Part shown: positions 11,488 through 21,195 of the stretch, one piece after another
How positions within the stretch are numbered: the first letter of the stretch is position 1
How the letters are laid out: the number at the start of each line of letters is the position of its first letter
Source of the DNA: Gymnogyps californianus
Taxonomy: Eukaryota; Chordata; Aves; Accipitriformes; Cathartidae
Assembly: GCF_018139145.2 (NCBI RefSeq)
Contig: NC_059475.1
Coordinates: forward strand, 16,868,937 to 16,932,936
Direction of reading: 5' to 3'
DNA: 64,000 bases
Translations under genes and position numbers: made by a program
The notes under the pieces: generated by a model
What the model was told of the DNA's origin: nothing
Seen by the model: the letters and a program-made list of their open reading frames with translations, nothing else
Database searches by the model: none

Positions 11488-12110
11488 TTAGGGTTGGATA
11501 TATGGCTGAGCCACAAGGGCATGGCGAGCTTGAATTTAGGCTGGTTGCAAGCTGGCGTTAGGGTTTGTTCTGGTGTTTGTCACCCTGCCAGTCAGGGTCT
11601 AGCAGGGTTAGGGCCTGGCTTGAGTTTGTGGAGGGCAGTGAGAGGGAATCATTGCTGGGGAAGGCCGAAATCACTAGCCTGTCACAATTAGGAAGGGTTT
11701 AAGTGTGAGACTGGGGTGAGGTTAACATCAGACATGAGGCTGAGGGTGAAGGTTAGAGGTTCAGTGACCACTCAGCTGGATTTATTGCCAGCTATGCTAG
11801 GAACTTCAGTGTTGACTCTGGCAGCAGCATTCTGCTAGGCAAGCAGAAGTTGCTGACTTAGGGTTACAGCTGGGATCAGGGTTAAACTTTGGGTGAAGCA
11901 CAGCTGATGAGCCAGATTTGAAGTAGTGTTCAGAAGGTGCTACCTAAATAATTTTGGGGCATCCACTGATGTGGTTGTGGAGCAGAGGCTATAGCTGAAA
12001 TTTGGGTTAAAGTTTGATCTTGATGAGAGTGAAGCACTTAAACTAAGCTGTGTCTGAGGCAGCTGTTGGAGCAGGTAAAGGATCCTGGGTAAGGGTTAAG
12101 GTGGGAATAG
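11488..12110 (+). repeat. GT-rich degenerate repeat region with TTAGGG words
   Basis: Exact TTAGGG hexamers occur at 11488, 11558, 11608 and 11858, all on the plus strand, with further one-base variants (TTAGGA, TTAAGG, TTAGAG) between and after them. Two longer units also resemble each other: GGTTAAACTTTGGGTGAAGC near 11880 and a related GGTTAAAGTTTG...GTGAAGCAC block near 12003. It could be a decayed minisatellite or an old interstitial telomere-like tract, but it is too degenerate to be sure. Confidence 0.35.
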
Positions 12111-13014
12111 CTGGGAATTTGTAACATTTGAAGTTGTTACGCTGCCATATTTGTGTCCTTTTTAGTGCTATATGTCTGTTTGATTTTGTGGCTCAGGAAG
12201 TCATTAAAAAATTTAGTCCAGCTGGTTTCTAATGACTTTGTTTTTTGTTTCCCTTTTGACCTTCCAACTGCTTGCAGCAAAGAGCAGTCAGGCCCTCACA
12301 ACATGCTTCTTTCGGTGAAATTCCTGTTAGTGGATGAGGGATGTGGGTTGATACTGCTCTCTGGGACTGTCTTTGATACAGAGATAGAAGTATAATTTTA
12401 AACTTCAGGTTCATAAATGCAAATCAGGCTTCTGGAGGTAAAAAGTCAGTGAAGGTTTTAGTTTTATGACAAGATAGACACACTGAGGTCAAAATGTTAC
12501 CTGGGGTGCGCTGATGAGGTTGCTTCCTTTCCCTGCATTTCATCTGCAGCAAAACAGCTGACCTGCACTAGTAACCATGACTTAACACCAGCCCAGTTCT
12601 CCTTACATGTAAGAGCAAGCCTTGTGGAATCACAAGCACAATTGCGAGTAATCTTTGTGGGCTTTTTGAGGATCTGTGGCTGAGAGAGTGGAGCAGCTTT
12701 CTGCAGCGAAAGCCCCCCAAACACCAATGTGACACCCTCAGAAGAGCGATGAGCTGTTCACCTGTAGCTCTCACACTTCTTGTTGCCCCTCAGTTGTTCT
12801 TTTTAAAAAGAGGAGGGTCCCGTTGAAAACATAGCAGATAAAACAACACAGTCCCTAGTGGACTTGCCTTGTCTTGGGGGAAAGTAGTGAAATAGCAGTT
12901 AATAAATAATACAACAGCTCTGGGCCTCGCTCCTGTATGGCTCAGTTCTTTCAAATTAGCCAAACTTGCTGCATTTATCTGGCCATGTTGATACATATAG
13001 GCTGCATCCTTCTA

Positions 13015-13031
13015 CCCCCCCCCCCCCCCCC
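13015..13031. repeat. Poly(C) tract C17
   Basis: Seventeen cytosines, about 125 bp before the candidate exon at 13155. It is unusual in this AT-rich stretch because the other long C runs lie in CpG island 1. Confidence 0.9.
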
Positions 13032-13154
13032 ACTTTGCAGTGTAAGGAAAGGATTAATCCTGCTTTCAGTGGGAAGAGTCCAGTGGAACCTGGCAGGCTT
13101 TTATATTTCTTTTCCCTCTCTTGGTTACTTCAGCCTATGTCTTCTTTTAAACAG

Positions 13155-13325
13155 GACAGATCTCATGCAGAAATGGTGGAACAGAAGAGCCAGAAGGCTA
13201 ACCAGAGGTGGCAGAGAGAGCTGATGAAGTCCATTGTACACTGGTGGGAGAAATGTTTCCAGCCCAGCTCGGTAGTTCTGCATCAGGTCTGTGAAGTCAT
13301 ACAAAATGAACATACCCACATTTCC
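13155..13325 (+). other. Candidate internal exon, 171 bp, phase 0-0
   Basis: A pyrimidine-rich tract ending TTTTAAACAG|G (intron side to 13154) and a donor-like TTTCC|GTAAGG (intron from 13326) bracket 171 bp. One frame is open throughout, giving 57 codons with both ends in phase 0. The predicted peptide begins DRSHAEMVEQ, continues with a charged helix-like stretch (KSQKANQRWQRELMKS), contains a WW pair and ends near NEHTHIS. It matches no family I recognise. The frame is also open for 178 codons overall (12966-13502), so openness alone is weak evidence. It lies about 315 bp before a CR1 insertion. It may be a real exon of a transcript from CpG island 1, or chance. Confidence 0.2.
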
Positions 13326-13639
13326 GTAAGGCTTCTCCAAATCATATTAGTGCCAGCTTACATTTGGTCTCAAAGTCAGGTCATATCTCCCCATCTCTCT
13401 CCTGTCCTGGGGTACGGCAAGGAGGAAGTGATGGAGATAGACTTACTCTGTCCAAGTATTGTCAAACTACCAAGAGCAGGTCCTTCAGTAATGGAGGGTT
13501 AGTTGGGTTTTTTTTCTACAAAAGGTTATTCCAAAAATCCTGAACTATTGCATATATAGTTATATTTATTTTGACTTTGAGCTATGCCCTACTGTGTCTG
13601 TTGTATTTTTTTACAAGTTTACCTTTCATGTAAAAAATA

Positions 13640-15150
13640 TCTATAAATAAATGTCCATGGGACAAGACAAGATGCATCTCAGGGTGCTAAGGGAGTGGTT
13701 TATATCAGTACAAAGCTGCTTTCTCCTGTCTTTGAAAGATTGTGGCAACTGGGGGAGGTCCCTGGTGACTGGAGAAAGGCAAATGCGATGCCCATCTTCA
13801 AAAAGGGCAAGGAGGAAGATTTGTGTTACTGCAGGCTGGTCGGTCCCACTTCAGTCCCTGGGGAGGTTATGAAGGAATTTCTAGGCACATGAGGGAGAAG
13901 ATGGTGATTAGGAACATCAAGAATGGGCTTACCAAAGGCAAACCGTACCTGACCAGTCTGATTGTCTTGTATGATGAAAAGTTTAGCTCAGGGAACAAGA
14001 GGAAAGCAGTAGATGTTGTTTACCTTGATATTAGCAAGGCTTTTGACTTAGTCTCCTATAGCATCCTTGTAGACAATTGGGGAGGTATGGAATGACAGGT
14101 GAGCTGCAAGGTGGGTGAAAAATTGGCTGAGCCCGAGGGCTTGAAGGGTAGTGGTCGACAATTCAAAATTTATCTGGTGACTGGTTATTAGTGATGTTCC
14201 TCTGGGGCTGTTGCTGTTTAACATCATTATCAATGACCTATATGAGGGGACAGACTATACCCTTGTTTCACAAATGAAACCAAATTGGGGCTGCTGTTCA
14301 GAGGGATGTCAGGAAGCTGAGGAATGGGCCAACAGAAACTTCATGATGTTCTGAAGCAGATGAAAAGTTTTGTGCTTTTGTGCAAAGTCTTGTATTTTTG
14401 TGCTGTATTTTTTGTATTGATCGAGTAATCCCATGTGACAGTACAAGCTGTGGACCATCTGGCCAGAGAGCAGCTTTGCAGGAAAGGATGTGGGAGTCCC
14501 TGTGTATGACAAGTTGAACCTGAATCAGCCGTGTACCCTTGCAGCAATGAAGGCCAACTGCATACCAGGTTATATTAGCAAAAGCATAGGCAGCAGTTGA
14601 GGGAGTAATTTCTCCCCTCTGTGAAGTACTTGTGAGGCTGCACCTGGAGTTCTGAGTCTCCCTATACAAGAGAGAGATTAACAAACTGGAGAGAGTCTAG
14701 TGGAGGGGTCCCTAAGATGGTTAGGAGCTGGAGCGCGCTGCTGCAAAGAGGGGTTGAGAGTGCTGAGGTTTGGGGGTTTTTTTTAACCTGGATAAGAGAA
14801 GGCAAAGGGAGGATCATAGTGCTGTCTTCACTTACCAAACAGTGAATAATAAAGACAGAATCAGACTCTGCATAGCAAAAGAACAGGAGGCAAGCACTCT
14901 TAAGTTGTAGCAAGTGCTACATTATGACCAGATACAAGGAAATCGTGACTACTTTCACAGTGAACATGATTAAAAACTGGCACAGGCTGCCAAGAGAGAT
15001 TGTGGTATCTCCATACTTGGCGGTACTCAGAACTCAGCTGGACAATGCCCTGAGCAACCTCATTTAACTTCCAAATTGGTCCTGCCTTTAGTAGGAATTG
15101 GACCAGAAGACCTCCATAGGTCCCTTCTAACCTGAATTATTCTATGGTTT
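13640..15150 (+). mobile_element. CR1 LINE, 5'-truncated, decayed, sense orientation
   Basis: A non-LTR retrotransposon relic of about 1.5 kb. Translated pieces in shifting frames match the CR1 reverse-transcriptase ORF: an MGQDKMHLRVLREW block at 13651, GEVPGDWRKANAMPIFKKGK near 13750-13815, GLTKGKPYLTSL near 13925, and the RT core VVYLDISKAFDLVSYSILVDN near 14010-14080, including the palm-type D of YLDISKAFD. Later parts carry frameshifts and stops. The 3' end shows the CR1 tail, with CCATAGGTCCCTTCTAACCT and an ATTCTATGG terminal unit ending near 15150. It is dead: 5'-truncated and interrupted. Boundaries are good to about 10-15 bp. Confidence 0.85.
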
Positions 15151-15544
15151 TAGAGGGAATCTTTGCAGTTAGCCTTTGACAATGATTCTGTATCCTGATT
15201 TTTCCAAGAAGGGAGTGCAAGAAAGGCAAGGAAACAGGAAGAACTGTGTGAAACACTGGGGTAAAAAAGTCAGGTAGTAGGTACTAAAAAGGGGCTACAA
15301 TAGAAACTTTATGGCCAGAAGCTTTAGGAAGAGCCTATGCAGTGGATTCTGGTTAGAGGAGGAAGGAAATGTATGTGAATCATCTGCAGGAACTGACTTG
15401 GGTTGGTGTGGAAACATTTTGTTAAACAGGCAGAATGCAGGGAGCTTTGTATGAAATGCTGCCTGCTTAGTTGGCCCCTTTGTTTTGTAGTACCCTCCAT
15501 GTCTTCCCCTCTGACCACTTTTCTTATATCTGTATGCATGTTAT

Positions 15545-15590
15545 AAATGAAGATAGCTTTATTGAAGTCAACAGAGCCACGCCACATTTG
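15545..15590. repeat. Relic of an ancient amniote dispersed element
   Basis: The block TTGAAGTCAACAGAGCCACG resembles a word (attgaagtcaatggagctacgcc) found in very old repeats dispersed in turtle, crocodile and bird genomes. It was recognised from memory and is short, so family and orientation are uncertain. A related block containing CACCAGATGAGAATCTGGCC lies at 36015-36040. Confidence 0.35.
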
Positions 15591-16618
15591 TTTTGGTTAA
15601 ATATGAAGTTAAAATTAGAGGGTTGTTTTCGTGCAGTAGACTTGGTAGGAGCATAAGGGAGAAATGCGACTTAAAATAGCATTTGGGAAATATATATAGC
15701 AAAATGAACAAACAGTATGCAGTGAGTCATGTCCAGTGGTTGTTGCAATAAAAGAAAGAGGAGCTTCTCTGAGGGAACTAACTGGGAATAGCTTTTGCTT
15801 ATCTGAAGCTGGAGCTACCCTCTGACTACAGTGTTTTGGCAGTGCCTCTTTGCCCTGTAGCAATGGGGTGTTCTGGCCCAATGGGAGGGTAGCACTTGGT
15901 GTTCACAGCAGTCAGACTGATGGTAACAGAGAATCTGAACTAATTTCTGAATTGCCAGCACTCAGGAGCACTCATAAAGACAAATCGTGTGCAGCTTGAG
16001 TCACAGTGTTGTCTTGAGTGTTGGTGCCTGCTTCAGCACTCTTGTCCTATAACAGGCTGGGTGTGATGCGTCTCTGCACTTAGCTAGTACCCCCTGAAGC
16101 CAATGGATCCCTTTGTGGGTACAAAGCACTCTCTGGGCAGAGGATATTGCAGGACTGGACCACAGACAATAATGCATTGAGAGACCCTGCATAGGTTAGC
16201 AAAGAAATCTAGCACAGTTGAGTAAACATGATTTAAAATCTGGTTTGTCTGGCAAGAGAAGACCAAGAACTGCCATTTTACATGTGGCCAAAGGCTATAC
16301 TGGAGTATGTCCTAGGGACATGACAAATGCCACTGTCTTAGGGGAATCTGCTACAACACAGTTAACCTCTTACCTGGCTGCTAAGCAGACTTATCTTATA
16401 AGCTGGTGGCACTGCTGCCCTGAAGCAAAACTAACTGTGCTAAGGTGGAAGGCAGCAGCACAGGGCAGCTTTGTTTTACAAGCTTTGAAACCCAGGTGAA
16501 GCAGGATAGAATTGGCCAGGCTGGGTGGCAGCGGTTTGGCCATCTCTATTAAATATAAAACTCAACACACAGCAGAGAGAAGGGGCTCTGATGACACTAT
16601 TTCAGCTTTGTTCTCATG

Positions 16619-16651
16619 GTAACCATTATGTCATCAGGATACCATGGTTAC
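16619..16651. promoter_or_regulatory. Inverted repeat with RFX X-box-like site
   Basis: GTAACCAT (16619-16626) and ATGGTTAC (16644-16651) form an 8-bp inverted repeat around a 17-nt spacer. On the minus strand 16638-16651 reads GTAACCATGGTATC. This fits the X-box GTNRCC-N2-RGYAAC at 11 of 12 specified positions, with another RGYAAC half (GGTAAC) at 16618-16623. It could bind RFX factors, which act on ciliary genes, but it could also be chance. Confidence 0.2.
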
Positions 16652-17074
16652 TATAATACTCCTTATATTTCAAATGTTAAAAAAGGCAGAAGGAGAAAAA
16701 AAAAACTTTTCCCAAAGTTGAGAAAGAGATGTGTTTATTCAGAACTAAGTAGTCATAAGGAAGAATTAACCAGCAGTTGTTAATACTTCATGGAAAAGCC
16801 ATTTTGAAACCATGAAGAACTGTTTTAATTAGTAATTGCTGTTTCTGCTGCCGTCCCTGTCACCATATGGTGCATGTCCTGGGGTTTCCCCTCTCTCTGT
16901 TTGTGTCACCAGCAACTATTTTGATAAACACACACTGCAGAAGGCTAACGTGGTCATATTCAAAACTTTGGAAGCATAATTTCTGCTTGAGGTAAAAACC
17001 TCAATTTGCACAAAAGTCAGAAATAAAAAAATCCAGAAGTTTAAGATTAGGACTGTGAGGTTATCTCACTTTAG

Positions 17075-17382
17075 AGGTTCAAGAAAAGCAAAAAAGTCTT
17101 GGCTTGGATGCTTTCAAGATGCTGAAGCATATGGCTCAGAGGAAATCAGAACGGCAGCTTGCTATTCCCTGTTTGAGGACAAAAAGTACGCTGATGGCAG
17201 TGTGCTTTCAGGGGATCATGCCTGTAGACCTCTACGGCTACAGCATGAAAGATATCTTTGCTGAAGGAGAGAATACATGCTCTGATACTGTGAGAATGTA
17301 CAATTTTGAAAATGGTCTGACAATGAGAAGTGGAAGAGCTTTAGGCCATTTTATGTATGAATATGAGAAGGAACAAAAATAA
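17075..17382 (+). other. Candidate terminal exon or retroposed coding fragment
   Basis: After an acceptor-like TTATCTCACTTTAG (to 17074) one frame stays open for about 100 codons to a TAA at 17380-17382, in otherwise AT-rich, stop-dense DNA. The peptide has mixed composition, with segments such as LDAFKMLKHMAQRKSERQ, GIMPVDLYGYSMKDIFAE and ending ALGHFMYEYEKEQK. A second frame is open over the first 70 codons. An AATAAA hexamer overlaps the stop region near 17377. I recognise no family. Options are a last coding exon, an old processed pseudogene, or a chance frame. Confidence 0.2.
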
Positions 17383-17916
17383 AATAGACAATGCATATAT
17401 TTTCAAAAGCAGCTGGTGTTCATGGGTATTAGTAGCTGCTCAGCTTAAGACTGCTTAAGGAAATTGGTGGGCATTCTGCATGTTGTCAGTATCAGGTCCT
17501 GGGAGATAGTTCAAGACAGAATGCACAAACACAGTGCATGTAAAATTCCAAATTCACTTTTGGAACTCTTGTGAGTTCAAGATTGCTCAGTTGGTGCAGG
17601 GCTGATTTTGAAATGGTAGAAAAAATTATTAACTAAATATTAGGTATTACGATTTGATGGGGAAATTCTAAAATCAAAATAATTTTGTTAGCTTCTGTAA
17701 TTGCTTGATCTTATCACCTGTATTGTTCTTCCTCCATTTTCCCCTGATATTTGTTATCACTGATTAAAGTATCTTTTTCTAAATTGGATAGTAAGTTCCT
17801 GAGCCAGGATTGTAGTTTTCTACCTAACTCAACAGGGCTCAATCATAACAAAGCAGGCGAGACTCTTAGAAAAGCATGAAACTACACGGGCTGGATTTTA
17901 GGTGCTAAAAGACATC

Positions 17917-17930
17917 TTTTTTTTTTTTTT
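17917..17930. repeat. poly(T) tract, T14
   Basis: A simple T run in non-coding DNA, with no retroposon body recognised. Confidence 0.85.
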
Positions 17931-20589
17931 CAAACAGAAATGCAATCTGTTGAGAAGTACAGTATGTCACATATATATACTCACAGCCCATGAAAATTTG
18001 TTGTATTAACCAACAAGAAAAAGGACTAATGGCTGCTGTGGAAACCTAACCATAAAGAAATCACTGAGATGTATACGGTTGACCCTAAAATGTTGCCCTT
18101 TAGTACATGACAAGCTTCCCAAAGCATTAAAAGTACCCCAGGTATCCCTAGATTCATTTGACCTCTGCAGGATCCCTTCTGTCCACATCTAGCATTCAAA
18201 ACATTGGCTCTGCATGCTTTTTGCATTCTTGCTGTTGCATATTTTATGTACAAATAGTCAAATCACAAAAGTTTTGGCAAAAACAACAGCAATCACCAGC
18301 CAGATCTCCCTGTCTGTAAAAATCCATAGTCTAGCTTCAGCTGCTATGATTTCAGGGGGAACGAAGTGGGGCAAAAGCACAAATCTGAAAGGAAAGGCTG
18401 TCACTGTAGAGAATATTGCCTCTTGACTATAAAAATTTCCATGCCAGCAAACAGCTAGCAGTGTTTCTAACAAATTCTCTCTCTCTAGATTAAACAATCA
18501 GCTGCCCTTTCTTAATGTTCACTGTAGCCTAGCTGATTTTGTACATCTGTTGTAGTCTTGCAAATATTAGTAAACAAGCATTTCACAGCAAGTGTTGCTG
18601 CTAAGCAGAATTGATAGACACTTGAGATAACTGAAGCCTATATAGCTGGGTATGGCTAAAGATTTTTACCTGTTTGTCTCTCTGATTTAATAGTGCTCTT
18701 GCTCCAGACTGAAGAAAATTAATGTCAAATATAATCCTTGGGAACAGAAATACAAGCTCCGGTAGCAAGAGAACACGTGTACATTTGGCCCAAGAGTCCC
18801 ATAGAAAAGTATTTCATAGAAAGTATCTTCTGACTTGGAATAGTCCTACCAAGGTCAGAAAGACTTGAAAACATGGGATTTCAGATAACTCATTCAGAAA
18901 AGAATCATTTCAGTGATACTTCCTGAGCTTTCCATGTGTCTGGGATAAATAAATATCCTTTGCTACTGAAGTTCATTCATTGCCAGTATATACCAGCAAT
19001 TATGGCTGTACAGAGACATGTATATGAGTATGTATATGATGTATATGAATAATGGTGGCCCCAAGGGTTCACCATATGGCAAGCCAAATACTAAACCAGG
19101 GGAGTCAAACTGGTTAGGGCCTTATGATCAATACCTTCAGCAGAGTTAAGTTCAGTATTGTATTTCTAAGAGATCGCCACCATAGAAAATAACTTTTTTG
19201 GTTTTAGTAGTATCTTGATGTCTTAAAAAATGCCTTCAGTATATTGGAAAAAGACGAGATTTGTCTCTGGTTTAATTAGATTTCAGGGCATATAATCAGC
19301 TAAGAATTTTAACTTATATGTCACGGCAGGTAACATGAAGACAAGATATATATGCCTTTGCTGAAAATAACTTGATTAAGAAATGAAGGACCTGCATATT
19401 GTATGTAGTCATCAGAAGTTGGCATATGCTCTGCAAGACTGCTTTGTCTGGCACCTGAAGCTGTTTTCAAGCTTTTTCTTTGAATTCTTCTAGTTGGTAT
19501 TCGTTCCCAGTCTCGTTGTCACTTAGCATTACTGAACTGCCAGCAACAGCAGCACCCTTTCTTTCTGCCTGTTGTGACAAAGCCTAGTTCATCAGGCAGT
19601 GCTCAAAAGTTACTCCAAATTCTGACATATGGGAGCTTATGAATAAAGTTTTCCCCATTGGAAAAATATTAACAATGAAGAATGACAATTAAAAAAACTG
19701 AATAGCAATAGCCTACGTCAGGTGAAAGTTTTCTAGTGCAACTTTGGCATTTTTCTTGTGTAGATACTCCTTTTGCAGTAGATGAAATCAATCGTTTTCC
19801 TAGAATGCTGTTTACAGAATATGTGCAGGAACCCATTGTTAATGTCATCAGTCTTCTTAATGCATACATGTATCTTTAATTCTTAGCCTGTTTTTCTTGT
19901 TACACAAACTGTTTCTGCACAAATAACCATAACATAGTCTGACTTACTTTCATTTGGAAAAAAAAATATATATACAATATAAATATATAATTTCAAGAAT
20001 ACTTGATTTGAGCCTCCTTTACTAAAACTAATCAGTTGGGAGTAACTGTCTTTGAAAAGCCTTATTGCTGTTGCTTAACAGTACTGTCTGCCATGTAATT
20101 TAGTACCTCTCTACATGCAAAATATGAATGCTGTTAAAGTTTATATACTGCAAGAAACATAGAATTTTGATTTTCTGTAATAACCATTTGAGAAAGTAAT
20201 AAGCAATTTCCATTATTTAGTGCTTGGATAATGCACACTAGTTGATGTGTATGATACTCACAGTAGGAGTAGCTGACATAGAATCCATATGGCACTCGAG
20301 CATAGAATTCAGCAAGAGAAACTGAAAGGTCATCCAGACTTAAACTGGAGGGTGAGCTTCATCTTAAGAAAAAAAATTGTTTACCTGTGGCCAACTTATA
20401 TCACTATATATAGTGTTATAACATCTATATCCCTATCCTGCATCTATATCCCTACTCTGTTGCTGTATCTTCTTAAAATGAAGCAGGGGGTGGACTGTCA
20501 CAGGTCTTCCGAGGAGGAGCTAAGAAGTAAACAGGTATTATTAAAGAAAGCAAGTGCACTTACTCCAAGCTATACAGCTCTGACAGTTA

Positions 20590-21195
20590 CTGGTTGTGCT
20601 GATTTTGGCTGGGATAGAGTTAATTTTCTTCACAGTAGCTAGTATGGGGCTATGTTTTGGATTTGTGCTGGAAACAGTGTTGATAATACAGGGATGTTTT
20701 CATTAATGCTGAGCAGTGCTTACACACAAGGCCAAGGCCTTTTCTGCTTCTCACACCACCCCACCAGCGAGCAGGCTGGGGGTGCACAAGAAGTTGGGAG
20801 GGGACGCAGCCGGGACAGCTGACCCCAACTGACCAAAGGGATATTCCATACCATATGATGTCATGCTCAGCATATAAAGCTGGAGGAAGAAGGAGAAAGG
20901 GGGACGTTCGGAGTGATGGTGTTTGTCTTCCCAAGTAACCATTATGCGTAATGGAGCCCTGCTTTCCTGGAGATGGCTGAACACCTGCCTGCTGATGGGA
21001 AGTGGTGAATGAATTCCTTGTTTTGCTTTGCTTGTGCACACGGCTTTTGCTTTACCTATTAAACTGTCTTTATCTCAACTCACGAGTTTCCTCACTTTTA
21101 CCCTTCTGATTCTCTCCCCTATCCCGCTGTGGGGGGAGTGAGCGAGCGGCTGTGTGGTGCTTAGTTGCTGGCTGGGGCTAAACCACGACACTGGT
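20590..21195 (+). mobile_element. Solo LTR A of an avian endogenous retrovirus (ERVL-like), with target duplication
   Basis: The LTR spans 20595-21190 (596 bp), begins TG and ends CA, and is flanked by the 5-bp direct repeat CTGGT at 20590-20594 and 21191-21195. A TATAAA box lies at 20873-20878 and an ATTAAA polyadenylation signal at 21058-21063. The ends (GGCTGGGATAGAGTTAATTT near the start; GTTGCTGGCTGGGGCTAAAC near the end) are the ones shared by a common neoavian LTR family. No gag, pol or env sequence and no primer-binding site follow, so it is a solo LTR left by recombination. The class is inferred from the 5-bp duplication and from memory of the family; the plus orientation is read from the TATA and poly(A) order. 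Confidence 0.85.

Larger units (their letters stand above)
9611..13140. other. Non-coding stretch right of CpG island 1
   Basis: AT-rich sequence with no recognised repeat or exon up to about 11.2 kb. It then becomes more GT-rich between 11.48 and 12.1 kb, with several TTAGGG words (listed separately). A long imperfect hairpin lies at 11271-11331 and a C17 run at 13015-13031. Open frames are at most about 100 codons and look random. Confidence 0.5.
15151..20594. other. Non-coding stretch between the CR1 and the first LTR
   Basis: Mostly unique AT-rich DNA. Noted inside it are a relic of an ancient dispersed element near 15545-15590, an RFX-like inverted repeat at 16619-16651, a candidate terminal exon at 17075-17382, a T14 run at 17917-17930, and a short AT-dinucleotide tract near 19966-19990. 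Other open frames are short and unconvincing. Confidence 0.5.

Noticed and set aside
20650..21039. 129-codon minus-strand frame
   Set aside because: It lies wholly inside solo LTR A and is antisense to it. No protein motif.
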